From: Deltaproteobacteria bacterium
GTDB taxonomy: Bacteria; Desulfobacterota_B; Binatia; UBA9968
Reading direction: 5' to 3'
Assembly (NCBI GenBank): GCA_016193385.1
Contig: JACPSF010000311.1
Location: 1-6,316 of the forward strand
DNA: 6,316 nt
This document shows positions 1 through 6,316 of the stretch, piece by piece. The notes beneath the pieces were generated by a model. It worked only from the letters and a program-made list of their open reading frames with translations. It did no database searches and was not told the origin of the DNA. Position numbers and translations under genes: made by a program. The stretch's first letter is position 1. Every line of letters starts with the position of its first letter.

Positions 1-597
1 GGAAAGTTCCGATTTGTTGAGCCGATGAGCGGCGAAGAAGAGGTGATCTTTCCTGCGCCCGTGGGAAGGCAGTATCCCATGCATACGATCCACTCCGAAG
101 TCGCCACCCTCCCTTTAACCTATAAAAACAAGGGCATCCGCGAGGTGAGTTTCAAGATTGCCTTCGATCGTGATTTTACCGAAAAGATCCGCTTTCTCCG
201 CGATATCGGCCTTGCAGAGGAAAGACCCGTGAGGCTCAAGGGCGTCGAAGTGGTTCCCCGGGATCTTCTGATCCAGCTCATCCGTGCCCTGCCCAAGCCT
301 GTGACCAGGGGCCCACTCAAAGAGTATGAGGTTATCCGCGTTGTCGTGAAAGGAAAGAAAGACGGCAAGGCTCAAACCTGGGTTGTTGATTGCCACACGC
401 GAGGGATGCCCAAATGGGGCATCGGGCTGGACATCGATACAGGATCTCCTCCGTCCATCGCCGCGCAGATGCTAGCGCGGGGAGAGATCAAAGCGCGAGG
501 GGCTGTTCCTGCAGAAGTGGCGATAGAACCCAAGCTGTTTTTTGCTGAGCTAAAAAGGCGGAGGATGGAGGTCCGTTATCGTAGGATTCATGGCTAG
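1..597 (+). CDS. Saccharopine dehydrogenase-family oxidoreductase, C-terminal part (5' end outside window)
   Basis: The reading frame is already open at base 1 (GKFRFVEPMSGEE...), so the ATG at base 25 is an internal methionine and not the start. About 198 codons are visible, ending in TAG at 595-597. The segment FPAPVG (window codons 17-22), followed by a histidine-containing stretch and EVATLP, and the closing FFAELKRRRMEV are typical of the C-terminal substrate/dimerisation domain of saccharopine dehydrogenase-like proteins. The N-terminal Rossmann NAD(P)-binding domain would lie upstream and cannot be checked, so neither cofactor nor substrate can be assigned. Members of this family include true saccharopine reductase/dehydrogenase of lysine metabolism, lysine 6-dehydrogenase and many uncharacterised oxidoreductases of about 380-420 residues. 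The family call is fairly secure and the exact reaction is open. It is separated from the next gene by 80 bases, so co-transcription is possible but not shown. Confidence 0.8.
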   Translation, partial: GKFRFVEPMSGEEEVIFPAPVGRQYPMHTIHSEVATLPLTYKNKGIREVSFKIAFDRDFTEKIRFLRDIGLAEERPVRLKGVEVVPRDLLIQLIRALPKPVTRGPLKEYEVIRVVVKGKKDGKAQTWVVDCHTRGMPKWGIGLDIDTGSPPSIAAQMLARGEIKARGAVPAEVAIEPKLFFAELKRRRMEVRYRRIHG

Positions 598-677
598 TAT
601 GGCTTAGGAGCCGGGTTATTGCTAAAATAACAACAACGTGTGGCCATCCCACATCGTAGGCAAACCCCAGAAGAGTC

Positions 678-3062
678 ATGGAGCTGAATGCCAACCTTGA
701 GATCAACCAGGCCACTTACGAGTGGACTGGACGGTTCATAACGACTCTGAAGAAAATTCTCCGGGTTAATCTCAAGCTGCACCAAAGCAAAGACCAGATC
801 CGTGCAGGCGAAATCTTTCTCTTCAACCACTTCGCGCGCTTTGAGACCTTCATTCCCCAGCATCTGATATACCAGGAGACCGGGGTGTTCTGCCGCTCCG
901 TAGCAGCGAGCGATTTCTTTGTCGAAGGATCCCCATTTTCAAACTACCTGTTAAACATCGGTGGTGTACCCAACCACCATCCGAGGCTCCTTCCGTTCAT
1001 GGCCGAAGAGATCCTGCGGGGCCGAAAGGTAATCATCTTTCCCGAAGGGGGCATGGTCAAGGACCGCCGGGTACTGGATAGCAGAGGCCAGTACAGCGTC
1101 TACTCGCCTACCGCCAGAAAGACGCGCAAACAGCACACCGGCGCTGCCATCTTGGCACTCGCACTGGACGCATTCAAGACGGCGATCCTACGCGCCCACG
1201 AGAGCGGCAACGCGCGGCGTCTGCGGGCGTGGGTCGAGGCGTTGGGACTGGAAAGCGAGGAGGCGCTGATAGCTGCGGCACGGCGGCCAACCCTTATCGT
1301 GCCCGCTAATATTACCTTCTACCCCATTCGAGCAAGCGACAACGTTCTCCACAAGGCAGCGGAGCTCCTCAGCAGAGAACTGAGCCGTGGGCTCTCCGAG
1401 GAACTCCTGATCGAGGGGAATATCCTACTCAAGGACACGGACATGGATATACGCCTAGGCGACCCGGTGCGAACCGCCGGATTCTGGAACTGGTGGGAGC
1501 GGAAGCTGATCGCCCGTCTGGCTTCCAAGATCGATTCCCTGGACGGGTTCTTTCAGCTAACGCGCGATGGAGAGGGATGGAGTGGGCGCGTCGCAGCGTG
1601 GCGCACGCGACGCAAGGCCCTGCAAATCCGGGACGAGTACATGCACCGGATGTACACCGGCGTGACCGTTAACCTCGGTCACCTGGCGTCACGCCTCATC
1701 CTGAGGTTCGCGGCTAAAGGACAAACGGAAGTCGATCATGCCACGTTCCACAAGACCCTTTATCTGACGGTTAAAAACGTCCAGAAGGAACCCTTCGTCA
1801 GCCTTCATCAAGACCTCCAAAACCCCGAGGCCTACAATGGGCTGGCCGGCGGCGAATGTCATGGACTCAGTGAAATTATGGAGACCGCCGTCTCTATGAA
1901 TCTCGTCGAGAAGGAAAACGGACGCTACCGCTTTCTCCCCAAGCTCTGCCAGGAGCACGACTTCAACGTTATCCGTCTCGAGAACCTGGTGGCAGTCTAT
2001 GCCAACGAAGTGGCGCCCATCTCTGGAGTCGCCCGCTCGGTGGAGCAGGCGATCGAGGAGGCTTCCGCGCTGGACGACCAGTCACTGGCGAGGATGCGCT
2101 TTGACGACAAACTCAGGGCGCACGCCTGGGACAGGCAATATTTCTCTCAACCTCCCTACGAGGAAACCGACGGGCAGGAGACGGCTACGGAAAGTGGCGA
2201 GCCGTTCCTGCTCTTGCCCGAGGGGAGAAAGGAGCTGGGTATAGTCCTGGTGCATGGGTTCTTGGCCTCGCCCGCGGAGGTCCGGCCCTTCGGCGAGAAG
2301 CTGCAGGCCCTCGGTTATCCGGTCATCGGGGTACGACTCAAGGGTCACGGCACTTCTCCTTGGGATCTCCGGGAGCGGAGTTGGCACGATTGGCTAGAGT
2401 CGGTGCGACAAGGCTATGCGGTCATGTCGGCGTTCGCGCACCGCATATGCTTGATCGGATTCTCAACCGGCGGAGCGCTGTCGCTTCGACTTGCCGCTGA
2501 CTGCCCGGAGCGACTCGTTGGGGTTGCAGCCATCTCCGTACCCATGAAGTTCCGTGACCGCAACATGATCTTCGTGCCGCTGGTGCACGGCGTGAACGAG
2601 CTGGTGCGCTGGGTCTCATCTTTGGAAGGCGTCATGCCGTTTCGGCCAAGGGATTCGGAGCATCCCCACATCAACTACCGCAATGTCCCGATCCGCGGCC
2701 TCTATGAACTGCGACAGATGGTGGATGAGCTTGAAGAGCGACTGCCCGATGTTCAGTGTCCGGTGACTCTTATCCAGGGTAGTGATGATCCAGTCGTCGA
2801 GCCCAAGAGCGCCGAACTCATCCACATGAGGCTAGGCACGAGCCAAAAAAAACTTTTTATGGTGCCCTCAACGCGGCACGGGATCCTGTATGAAGATATC
2901 GGCGATACCCAGGAGAAGGTCATCTCGTTTCTAGCGGCTCTCTCCTCTTCGGACCGGCCCGACCGTGCCGTCATTTCCGACAGCTTGTGGGTAACGGACC
3001 GGCTGATCAAAGGAGGCGTCGCCTGGATACGCAGCCTCGTGGCAGCAAGGCACCACAACTAA
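678..3062 (+). CDS. Bifunctional glycerolipid acyltransferase (PlsB/PlsC-like) - alpha/beta hydrolase fusion
   Basis: This 794-residue protein joins two enzymes. The N-terminal acyltransferase shows NHFARFE (His51, Glu56; HX4E in place of the usual HX4D), FPEGG at 121-125 and VPANITFYPIR at 208-218, matching blocks I, III and IV of glycerolphosphate/lysophosphatidate acyltransferases, which move acyl groups from acyl-CoA or acyl-ACP to glycerol phosphates at the inner membrane. Residues about 270-510 have no domain I can name with certainty; parts (YANEVAPI near 441-448) faintly recall the C-terminal region of PlsB. Residues about 518-755 form an alpha/beta hydrolase of the monoacylglycerol lipase/carboxylesterase type: oxyanion-side HGF (526-528), nucleophile elbow GFSTGG (Ser596), Asp704 in GSDDPVV and His734 in STRHGI. 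No signal peptide or clear membrane segment is seen. An in-frame TAG at 657-659 with no other start codon before 678 fixes the start, although the ribosome binding site is poor. It lies just upstream of the beta-oxidation genes. The substrate of either half is unknown. Confidence 0.88.
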   Translation: MELNANLEINQATYEWTGRFITTLKKILRVNLKLHQSKDQIRAGEIFLFNHFARFETFIPQHLIYQETGVFCRSVAASDFFVEGSPFSNYLLNIGGVPNHHPRLLPFMAEEILRGRKVIIFPEGGMVKDRRVLDSRGQYSVYSPTARKTRKQHTGAAILALALDAFKTAILRAHESGNARRLRAWVEALGLESEEALIAAARRPTLIVPANITFYPIRASDNVLHKAAELLSRELSRGLSEELLIEGNILLKDTDMDIRLGDPVRTAGFWNWWERKLIARLASKIDSLDGFFQLTRDGEGWSGRVAAWRTRRKALQIRDEYMHRMYTGVTVNLGHLASRLILRFAAKGQTEVDHATFHKTLYLTVKNVQKEPFVSLHQDLQNPEAYNGLAGGECHGLSEIMETAVSMNLVEKENGRYRFLPKLCQEHDFNVIRLENLVAVYANEVAPISGVARSVEQAIEEASALDDQSLARMRFDDKLRAHAWDRQYFSQPPYEETDGQETATESGEPFLLLPEGRKELGIVLVHGFLASPAEVRPFGEKLQALGYPVIGVRLKGHGTSPWDLRERSWHDWLESVRQGYAVMSAFAHRICLIGFSTGGALSLRLAADCPERLVGVAAISVPMKFRDRNMIFVPLVHGVNELVRWVSSLEGVMPFRPRDSEHPHINYRNVPIRGLYELRQMVDELEERLPDVQCPVTLIQGSDDPVVEPKSAELIHMRLGTSQKKLFMVPSTRHGILYEDIGDTQEKVISFLAALSSSDRPDRAVISDSLWVTDRLIKGGVAWIRSLVAARHHN

Positions 3063-3084
3063 AGGTAATCGGTCGAGCTCAAAT

Positions 3085-3096
3085 AGAGGAGAGGAG
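3085..3096 (+). promoter_or_regulatory. Strong Shine-Dalgarno of the thiolase gene
   Basis: AGAGGAGAGGAG is a doubled purine-rich ribosome binding site ending 9 bases before the ATG at 3106. It lies in the 43-base gap after the fusion gene, which contains no terminator-like hairpin, so the thiolase is probably read from the same transcript but with its own strong initiation. Confidence 0.75.
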
Positions 3097-3105
3097 CGTC
3101 TCGCA

Positions 3106-4242
3106 ATGAAGAGCGTGGTTATCGCAGGCTATGTTCGCTCTCCGTTCACTCCAGCAAACAAGGGCCAGCTTGCCAAGGTCCGGCCGGACGAGCTGGCGGC
3201 TCAAGTGATCAAAGGGCTGGTGAAGAAAACAGGAGTTAAACCGGACGATATAGAAGATGTGGTCCTGGGGTGTGCCTTTCCGGAAGGTGAACAGGGTCTA
3301 AACGTTGCTCGAATTGTCGTATTTCTCGCCGAGCTGCCGCTCGCAGTGACGGGTGCCACGGTCAACCGTTTTTGCGGATCATCCATGCAGGCCGTTCATA
3401 CAGCCGCAGGCGCGATTCAGATGGAGGCGGGCGAGGTGTTCGTCTGCGCGGGCGTCGAGTCTATGACGCGTGTCCCAATGCCGGGTTTTAACCTACTACC
3501 CCACCCGGGGCTCTATGACTCTTATCCTGAGGCTTACATCTCGATGGGTCTCACGGCGGAGAACCTTGCGCGCCACTATCAGATATCCCGCGAAGCCCAA
3601 GATGAGTTCGCCCTCACAAGCCATCAGAAGGCAGCGGCCTCTGAGGCCGCCGGAAACTTTTCCGGGGAGATCGTCGCGATCGCACACAGGGGCGACACAG
3701 TGGATAAGGATGGCTGCATCCGCCCCACCACCAGTAGCGAGGCTCTGGCGAAGCTAGAACCGGCGTTCCATAAGGACGGCACGGTTACGGCAGGAACCTC
3801 GGCGCCCCTCACCGACGGGGCCGCCGCTGTGCTGGTCTGTTCCGAGGATTATGCCAGGCGTAAAGGCCTCGAGATCCTCGCTCGCATTAGAAGCATTGCT
3901 GTGTCCGGCTGCGCGCCCGAGATGATGGGCATCGGGCCCGTCAGCGCGACGCGTAAAGCACTAGAGCGAGCAAAGCTGACGCTCGACGCTATTGATATCA
4001 TCGAATTGAACGAAGCCTTCGCCGCACAGACATTGGCGTGCCTTGGAGAACTCAATATCCCGGTTGAAAAGCTAAACCTCGAAGGGGGCGCCTTGGCATT
4101 GGGCCACCCGCTCGGGGCATCCGGCGCACGCATCACGGGCAAGGCCGCCTCGTTGCTCAAAAAAAACGGCGCCAACTATGCGCTCGCCACGATGTGCATC
4201 GGCGGCGGCCAGGGAATCGCCACCGTGCTTGAGGCGGTCTAG
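3106..4242 (+). CDS. fadA: Acetyl-CoA C-acyltransferase (3-ketoacyl-CoA thiolase)
   Basis: This complete 378-residue thiolase cleaves 3-ketoacyl-CoA with CoA to acetyl-CoA and a shortened acyl-CoA, the last step of beta-oxidation; in the reverse direction such enzymes form acetoacetyl-CoA. The acyl-accepting cysteine is Cys90 in NRFCGSSMQA, the NEAF motif is at 302-305, the catalytic histidine is His334 in GGALALGHPLGASG, and the second active-site cysteine is Cys364 in MCIGGGQG. All the diagnostic thiolase motifs are present. The length is slightly below the usual 385-400 residues, with no obvious missing block. The ATG at 3106 follows an excellent ribosome binding site. The gene ends directly against the start of the multifunctional dehydrogenase/hydratase gene, the usual fadA partner. 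Partnership with that gene favours a degradative thiolase over a biosynthetic acetoacetyl-CoA thiolase, but chain-length preference cannot be read from sequence. Confidence 0.95.
   Translation: MKSVVIAGYVRSPFTPANKGQLAKVRPDELAAQVIKGLVKKTGVKPDDIEDVVLGCAFPEGEQGLNVARIVVFLAELPLAVTGATVNRFCGSSMQAVHTAAGAIQMEAGEVFVCAGVESMTRVPMPGFNLLPHPGLYDSYPEAYISMGLTAENLARHYQISREAQDEFALTSHQKAAASEAAGNFSGEIVAIAHRGDTVDKDGCIRPTTSSEALAKLEPAFHKDGTVTAGTSAPLTDGAAAVLVCSEDYARRKGLEILARIRSIAVSGCAPEMMGIGPVSATRKALERAKLTLDAIDIIELNEAFAAQTLACLGELNIPVEKLNLEGGALALGHPLGASGARITGKAASLLKKNGANYALATMCIGGGQGIATVLEAV
4231..4234 (+). promoter_or_regulatory. Shine-Dalgarno of the dehydrogenase/hydratase gene, inside the thiolase end
   Basis: GAGG sits within the last codons of the thiolase gene, 8 bases before the ATG at 4243. 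Together with the directly abutting stop and start codons it supports this start and suggests translational coupling. Confidence 0.55.
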
Positions 4243-6316
4243 ATGAGCGAGATTAAAAAAGCCGCGGTCATCGGGGCCGGCTTGATGGGCGGCGCCATTG
4301 CAGCGCACCTGGCGAACGCCGGCGTCTCCGTTGTGCTTATGGACATTGTCCCCCAGGGCGCGAAGAACCGCAACGCCATAGCCGAAGGCGCGCTTGAAAA
4401 GCTCCCGAGGACGGAGCCGCCGGCCTTTATGCACAAAAAGGCCGCCCAATTGATCACGCCGGCCAACGTCGAGGACCATCTCGGCCTATTAGGCGGTGTC
4501 GATTGGATTATCGAGGCGGTACTGGAGGATTTGAAGACGAAGCGCGATCTCTATCTGCGCATCGAAAAAGTCCGCAGGGAAGGCTCCATCGTCTCCTCCA
4601 ACACCTCCACCCTAACGCTTGCCAGGCTTGTCGACGGCATGCCGGAGCGCTTTGCCCATGATTTTCTGATCACACACTTCTTCAATCCGCCACGCTACAT
4701 GCGCCTGCTCGAGCTGGTTGCCGGCCCCAAGACGCGGCCCGAGGCAGTTCAGGCGATCTGGAACTTCGCCGACTCCCGTCTCGGCAAGAGCGTGGTATTT
4801 TCGCATGACACACCGGGTTTCATCGCCAACCGCATCGGCGCCTTCTGGCTTGAGTGTGCGGTCGTGGAAGCGGTCGAGCGGGGGCTTAGCATCGAGGAGG
4901 CGGACGCCGTCATAGACCGCTCTTTCAACGTTCCAAAGACAGGCGTCTTCGGCCTATTGGACCTAATAGGCCTTGACCTCATGCTGAAGATCGACGCAAC
5001 TCTTGCGGAGAGCCTACCCGCGAACGATTTCTACCGGCAGATCCGCCGTGACCTGCCACTGCTCAGCCGGATGATCGAGCGTGGCTACACTGGCCGCAAG
5101 GGAAAGGGCGGCTTTTACCGCCTGAGAGCCAGCGGCGGAGAAGGTGGCAAGGAGGCAATCGGCCTCACGAGCGGGGAGTACCGCCCGACCGCAAAGCCGG
5201 TCCTTGACAGCCTTGAGGCGAGCAACCTTCGTGCGCTCGTCGAGCATCCCGACAGGGGGGGGTGCTACGCCTGGATCGTACTGTCAGAGACTCTCGCTTA
5301 TGCAGCCGCGCTGGTCCCTGAGATCGCTGACGACGTGGCCGCCGTCGATCGCGCAATGCGACTTGGCTATAACTGGATGCATGGGCCTTTTGAGCTGATC
5401 GATCGGCTAGGCGCCGGCTATCTTGCAAAGCGGCTAAAGCAAGACGGTAGGGAAGTGCCTGTCCTGCTCACGAAGGCGGCGGCCGGCGGATTCTACCGAG
5501 CAAAGGACGGCCGCCGGCAACACTTCACCGTCGGGAGCGGCTATTCCGACGTAGCGCGCGAGGACGGCAAGCTCTTACTCTCCGACATCAAGTTGGCGAG
5601 AAAACCGCTCGCCGAGAACGGGTCGGCCAGTCTTTGGGACGTCGGCGATGGAGTCGTGTGCCTCGAGGTGCACACCAAGATGAACACGATCGACCCCAAT
5701 GTCTTCGCTATGATCCGCAAGGCGCTTGAGATTGTGCCAAGCGGTTACAAAGCGCTGGTGATCTACAACGAAGGTCAACACTTTTCGGCTGGCGTCAACC
5801 TGGCTCTCGCCCTCTTCGCCGCCAACGTCGCTGCCTGGCCAACGATTGAAGATCTGCTGACGCAGGGCCAGGAGATTTTCAAGGCGCTTAAGTACTCTAA
5901 CTTCCCGGTGGTGGGCGCATCCTCCGGCTTGGCCCTTGGCGGCGGCTGCGAGCTTCTCCTGCACTGCGACGCGGTGCAGGCGCACGCCGAGAGCACCATA
6001 GGGCTGGTTGAGACTGCCGTCGGTTTGGTGCCGGCCTGGGGCGGCTGCAAGGAGCTTCTCGCCCGCCTCAGCGCTGATCCGCGTCGCCCCCGTGGGCCTG
6101 TGCCTCCTGTGGCCGCGGCATTTGAGACCATCGGCCTCGCCAAGATGTCGAAGTCGGCCTTCGATGCCAAGGAGGCGGGCTTCTTAAGACCCAATGACGG
6201 TATCACCTTCAACCGCGACCGGCTCCTCGCTGACGCCAAGACAAAAGCGCTTGAGCTCGCTAAGGGTTACCGGCCGCCTGAGCCGGTCAAGCTTACTCTG
6301 CCCGGCCCCGCGGGCA
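4243..6316 (+). CDS. 3-hydroxyacyl-CoA dehydrogenase / enoyl-CoA hydratase, FadJ/FadN type (3' end outside window)
   Basis: This long frame stays open from ATG 4243 to the window end (691 codons) with no stop. The enzyme hydrates trans-2-enoyl-CoA and oxidises the L-3-hydroxyacyl-CoA with NAD+, supplying the thiolase encoded just upstream. Domain order is dehydrogenase first, hydratase last, as in Bacillus FadN-like enzymes and opposite to E. coli FadB. Dehydrogenase signs are the NAD-binding GAGLMGG (11-17), SSNTST (118-123), the His145/Glu157 pair in THFFNPP and LLELV, and Asn196 in GFIANRIG. A second 3HCDH C-terminal repeat includes VDRAMRLGYNWMHGPFEL near 368-385. The hydratase domain (about 460-650) has FSAGVNL (514-520), the oxyanion-hole region SGLALGGG, and catalytic glutamates Glu570 (GGGCEL) and Glu590 (GLVETAVG), spaced 20 apart as in crotonase. 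All key residues are present, so both activities are expected. Related proteins run about 770-800 residues, so roughly 80-110 residues are missing to the right. Confidence 0.93.
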   Translation, partial: MSEIKKAAVIGAGLMGGAIAAHLANAGVSVVLMDIVPQGAKNRNAIAEGALEKLPRTEPPAFMHKKAAQLITPANVEDHLGLLGGVDWIIEAVLEDLKTKRDLYLRIEKVRREGSIVSSNTSTLTLARLVDGMPERFAHDFLITHFFNPPRYMRLLELVAGPKTRPEAVQAIWNFADSRLGKSVVFSHDTPGFIANRIGAFWLECAVVEAVERGLSIEEADAVIDRSFNVPKTGVFGLLDLIGLDLMLKIDATLAESLPANDFYRQIRRDLPLLSRMIERGYTGRKGKGGFYRLRASGGEGGKEAIGLTSGEYRPTAKPVLDSLEASNLRALVEHPDRGGCYAWIVLSETLAYAAALVPEIADDVAAVDRAMRLGYNWMHGPFELIDRLGAGYLAKRLKQDGREVPVLLTKAAAGGFYRAKDGRRQHFTVGSGYSDVAREDGKLLLSDIKLARKPLAENGSASLWDVGDGVVCLEVHTKMNTIDPNVFAMIRKALEIVPSGYKALVIYNEGQHFSAGVNLALALFAANVAAWPTIEDLLTQGQEIFKALKYSNFPVVGASSGLALGGGCELLLHCDAVQAHAESTIGLVETAVGLVPAWGGCKELLARLSADPRRPRGPVPPVAAAFETIGLAKMSKSAFDAKEAGFLRPNDGITFNRDRLLADAKTKALELAKGYRPPEPVKLTLPGPAG

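Noticed and set aside
25..27. ATG at base 25 as the start of a 190-residue gene
   Set aside because: The frame is open upstream to base 1 and the residues before it fit the family, so the gene begins outside the window.
600..628. Possible sigma-70-like promoter (TGGCTT, 17 bases, TAAAAT) ahead of the fusion gene
   Set aside because: The -35 match is poor and the -10 match is only fair; A/T-rich spacers give such hits easily.
615..631. Inverted repeat GTTATT-GCTAA-AATAAC after the saccharopine dehydrogenase gene, as a terminator
   Set aside because: The stem is only 6 pairs, nearly all A-T, with no T tract after it; too weak to call.
638..654. Small hairpin GTGTGG / CCACAT in the same spacer
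   Set aside because: Five pairs plus a G-T wobble and no T run; no more than expected by chance.
4072..4479. 135-codon open frame on the - strand across the thiolase/dehydrogenase junction
   Set aside because: It is antisense to two clearly real genes and has no recognisable motif or ribosome binding site support.
5255..5262. G8 run in the dehydrogenase/hydratase gene as a frameshift or phase-variable tract
   Set aside because: The reading frame continues correctly through it (Asp-Arg-Gly-Gly-Cys-Tyr) with conserved domains on both sides, so there is no sign of a shift.
5775..6239. 154-codon open frame on the - strand opposite the hydratase domain
   Set aside because: It lies wholly opposite strongly conserved hydratase coding sequence and its translation (Ser/Arg/Ala-rich) resembles no family; a GC-driven shadow.

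Overview
The window is a compact piece of a bacterial chromosome or metagenomic contig with four protein-coding regions, all on the + strand, about 97% coding. The GC-rich coding sequence, purine-rich ribosome binding sites and tight gene packing suit a Gram-negative bacterium. The thiolase and HAD-first multifunctional enzyme resemble sets I associate with Alphaproteobacteria and related Pseudomonadota or Desulfobacterota. That placement is an impression from the protein sequences, not a measured result.

Layout: (1) bases 1-597, the C-terminal part of a saccharopine dehydrogenase-family protein whose start lies off the left edge. (2) An 80-base spacer (598-677) with no convincing terminator or promoter. 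(3) 678-3062, a 794-residue two-enzyme fusion: an N-terminal glycerolipid acyltransferase (PlsB/PlsC superfamily) and a C-terminal alpha/beta hydrolase with an intact-looking Ser-Asp-His triad. (4) A 43-base gap with a strong Shine-Dalgarno, then 3106-4242, a complete acetyl-CoA C-acyltransferase (thiolase, FadA type). (5) 4243 to the right edge, a 3-hydroxyacyl-CoA dehydrogenase/enoyl-CoA hydratase (FadJ/FadN type, dehydrogenase first) that starts on the base after the thiolase stop and is cut off by the window end.

The last two genes are the classic pair for fatty acid beta-oxidation: hydratase, dehydrogenase and thiolase steps from enoyl-CoA to acetyl-CoA. The fusion protein immediately upstream, on the same strand, could release or transfer acyl chains and so link glycerolipid turnover to beta-oxidation; this is inference from gene order. 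The saccharopine dehydrogenase-like gene may be an unrelated neighbour, or could hint at lysine catabolism, which ends in crotonyl-CoA, a substrate of the same hydratase/dehydrogenase/thiolase steps.

I see no RNA genes, mobile elements, CRISPR arrays or large repeats. The most interesting item is the acyltransferase-hydrolase fusion, with its HX4E (rather than HX4D) motif, an extra helical insert and a long uncharacterised middle section.
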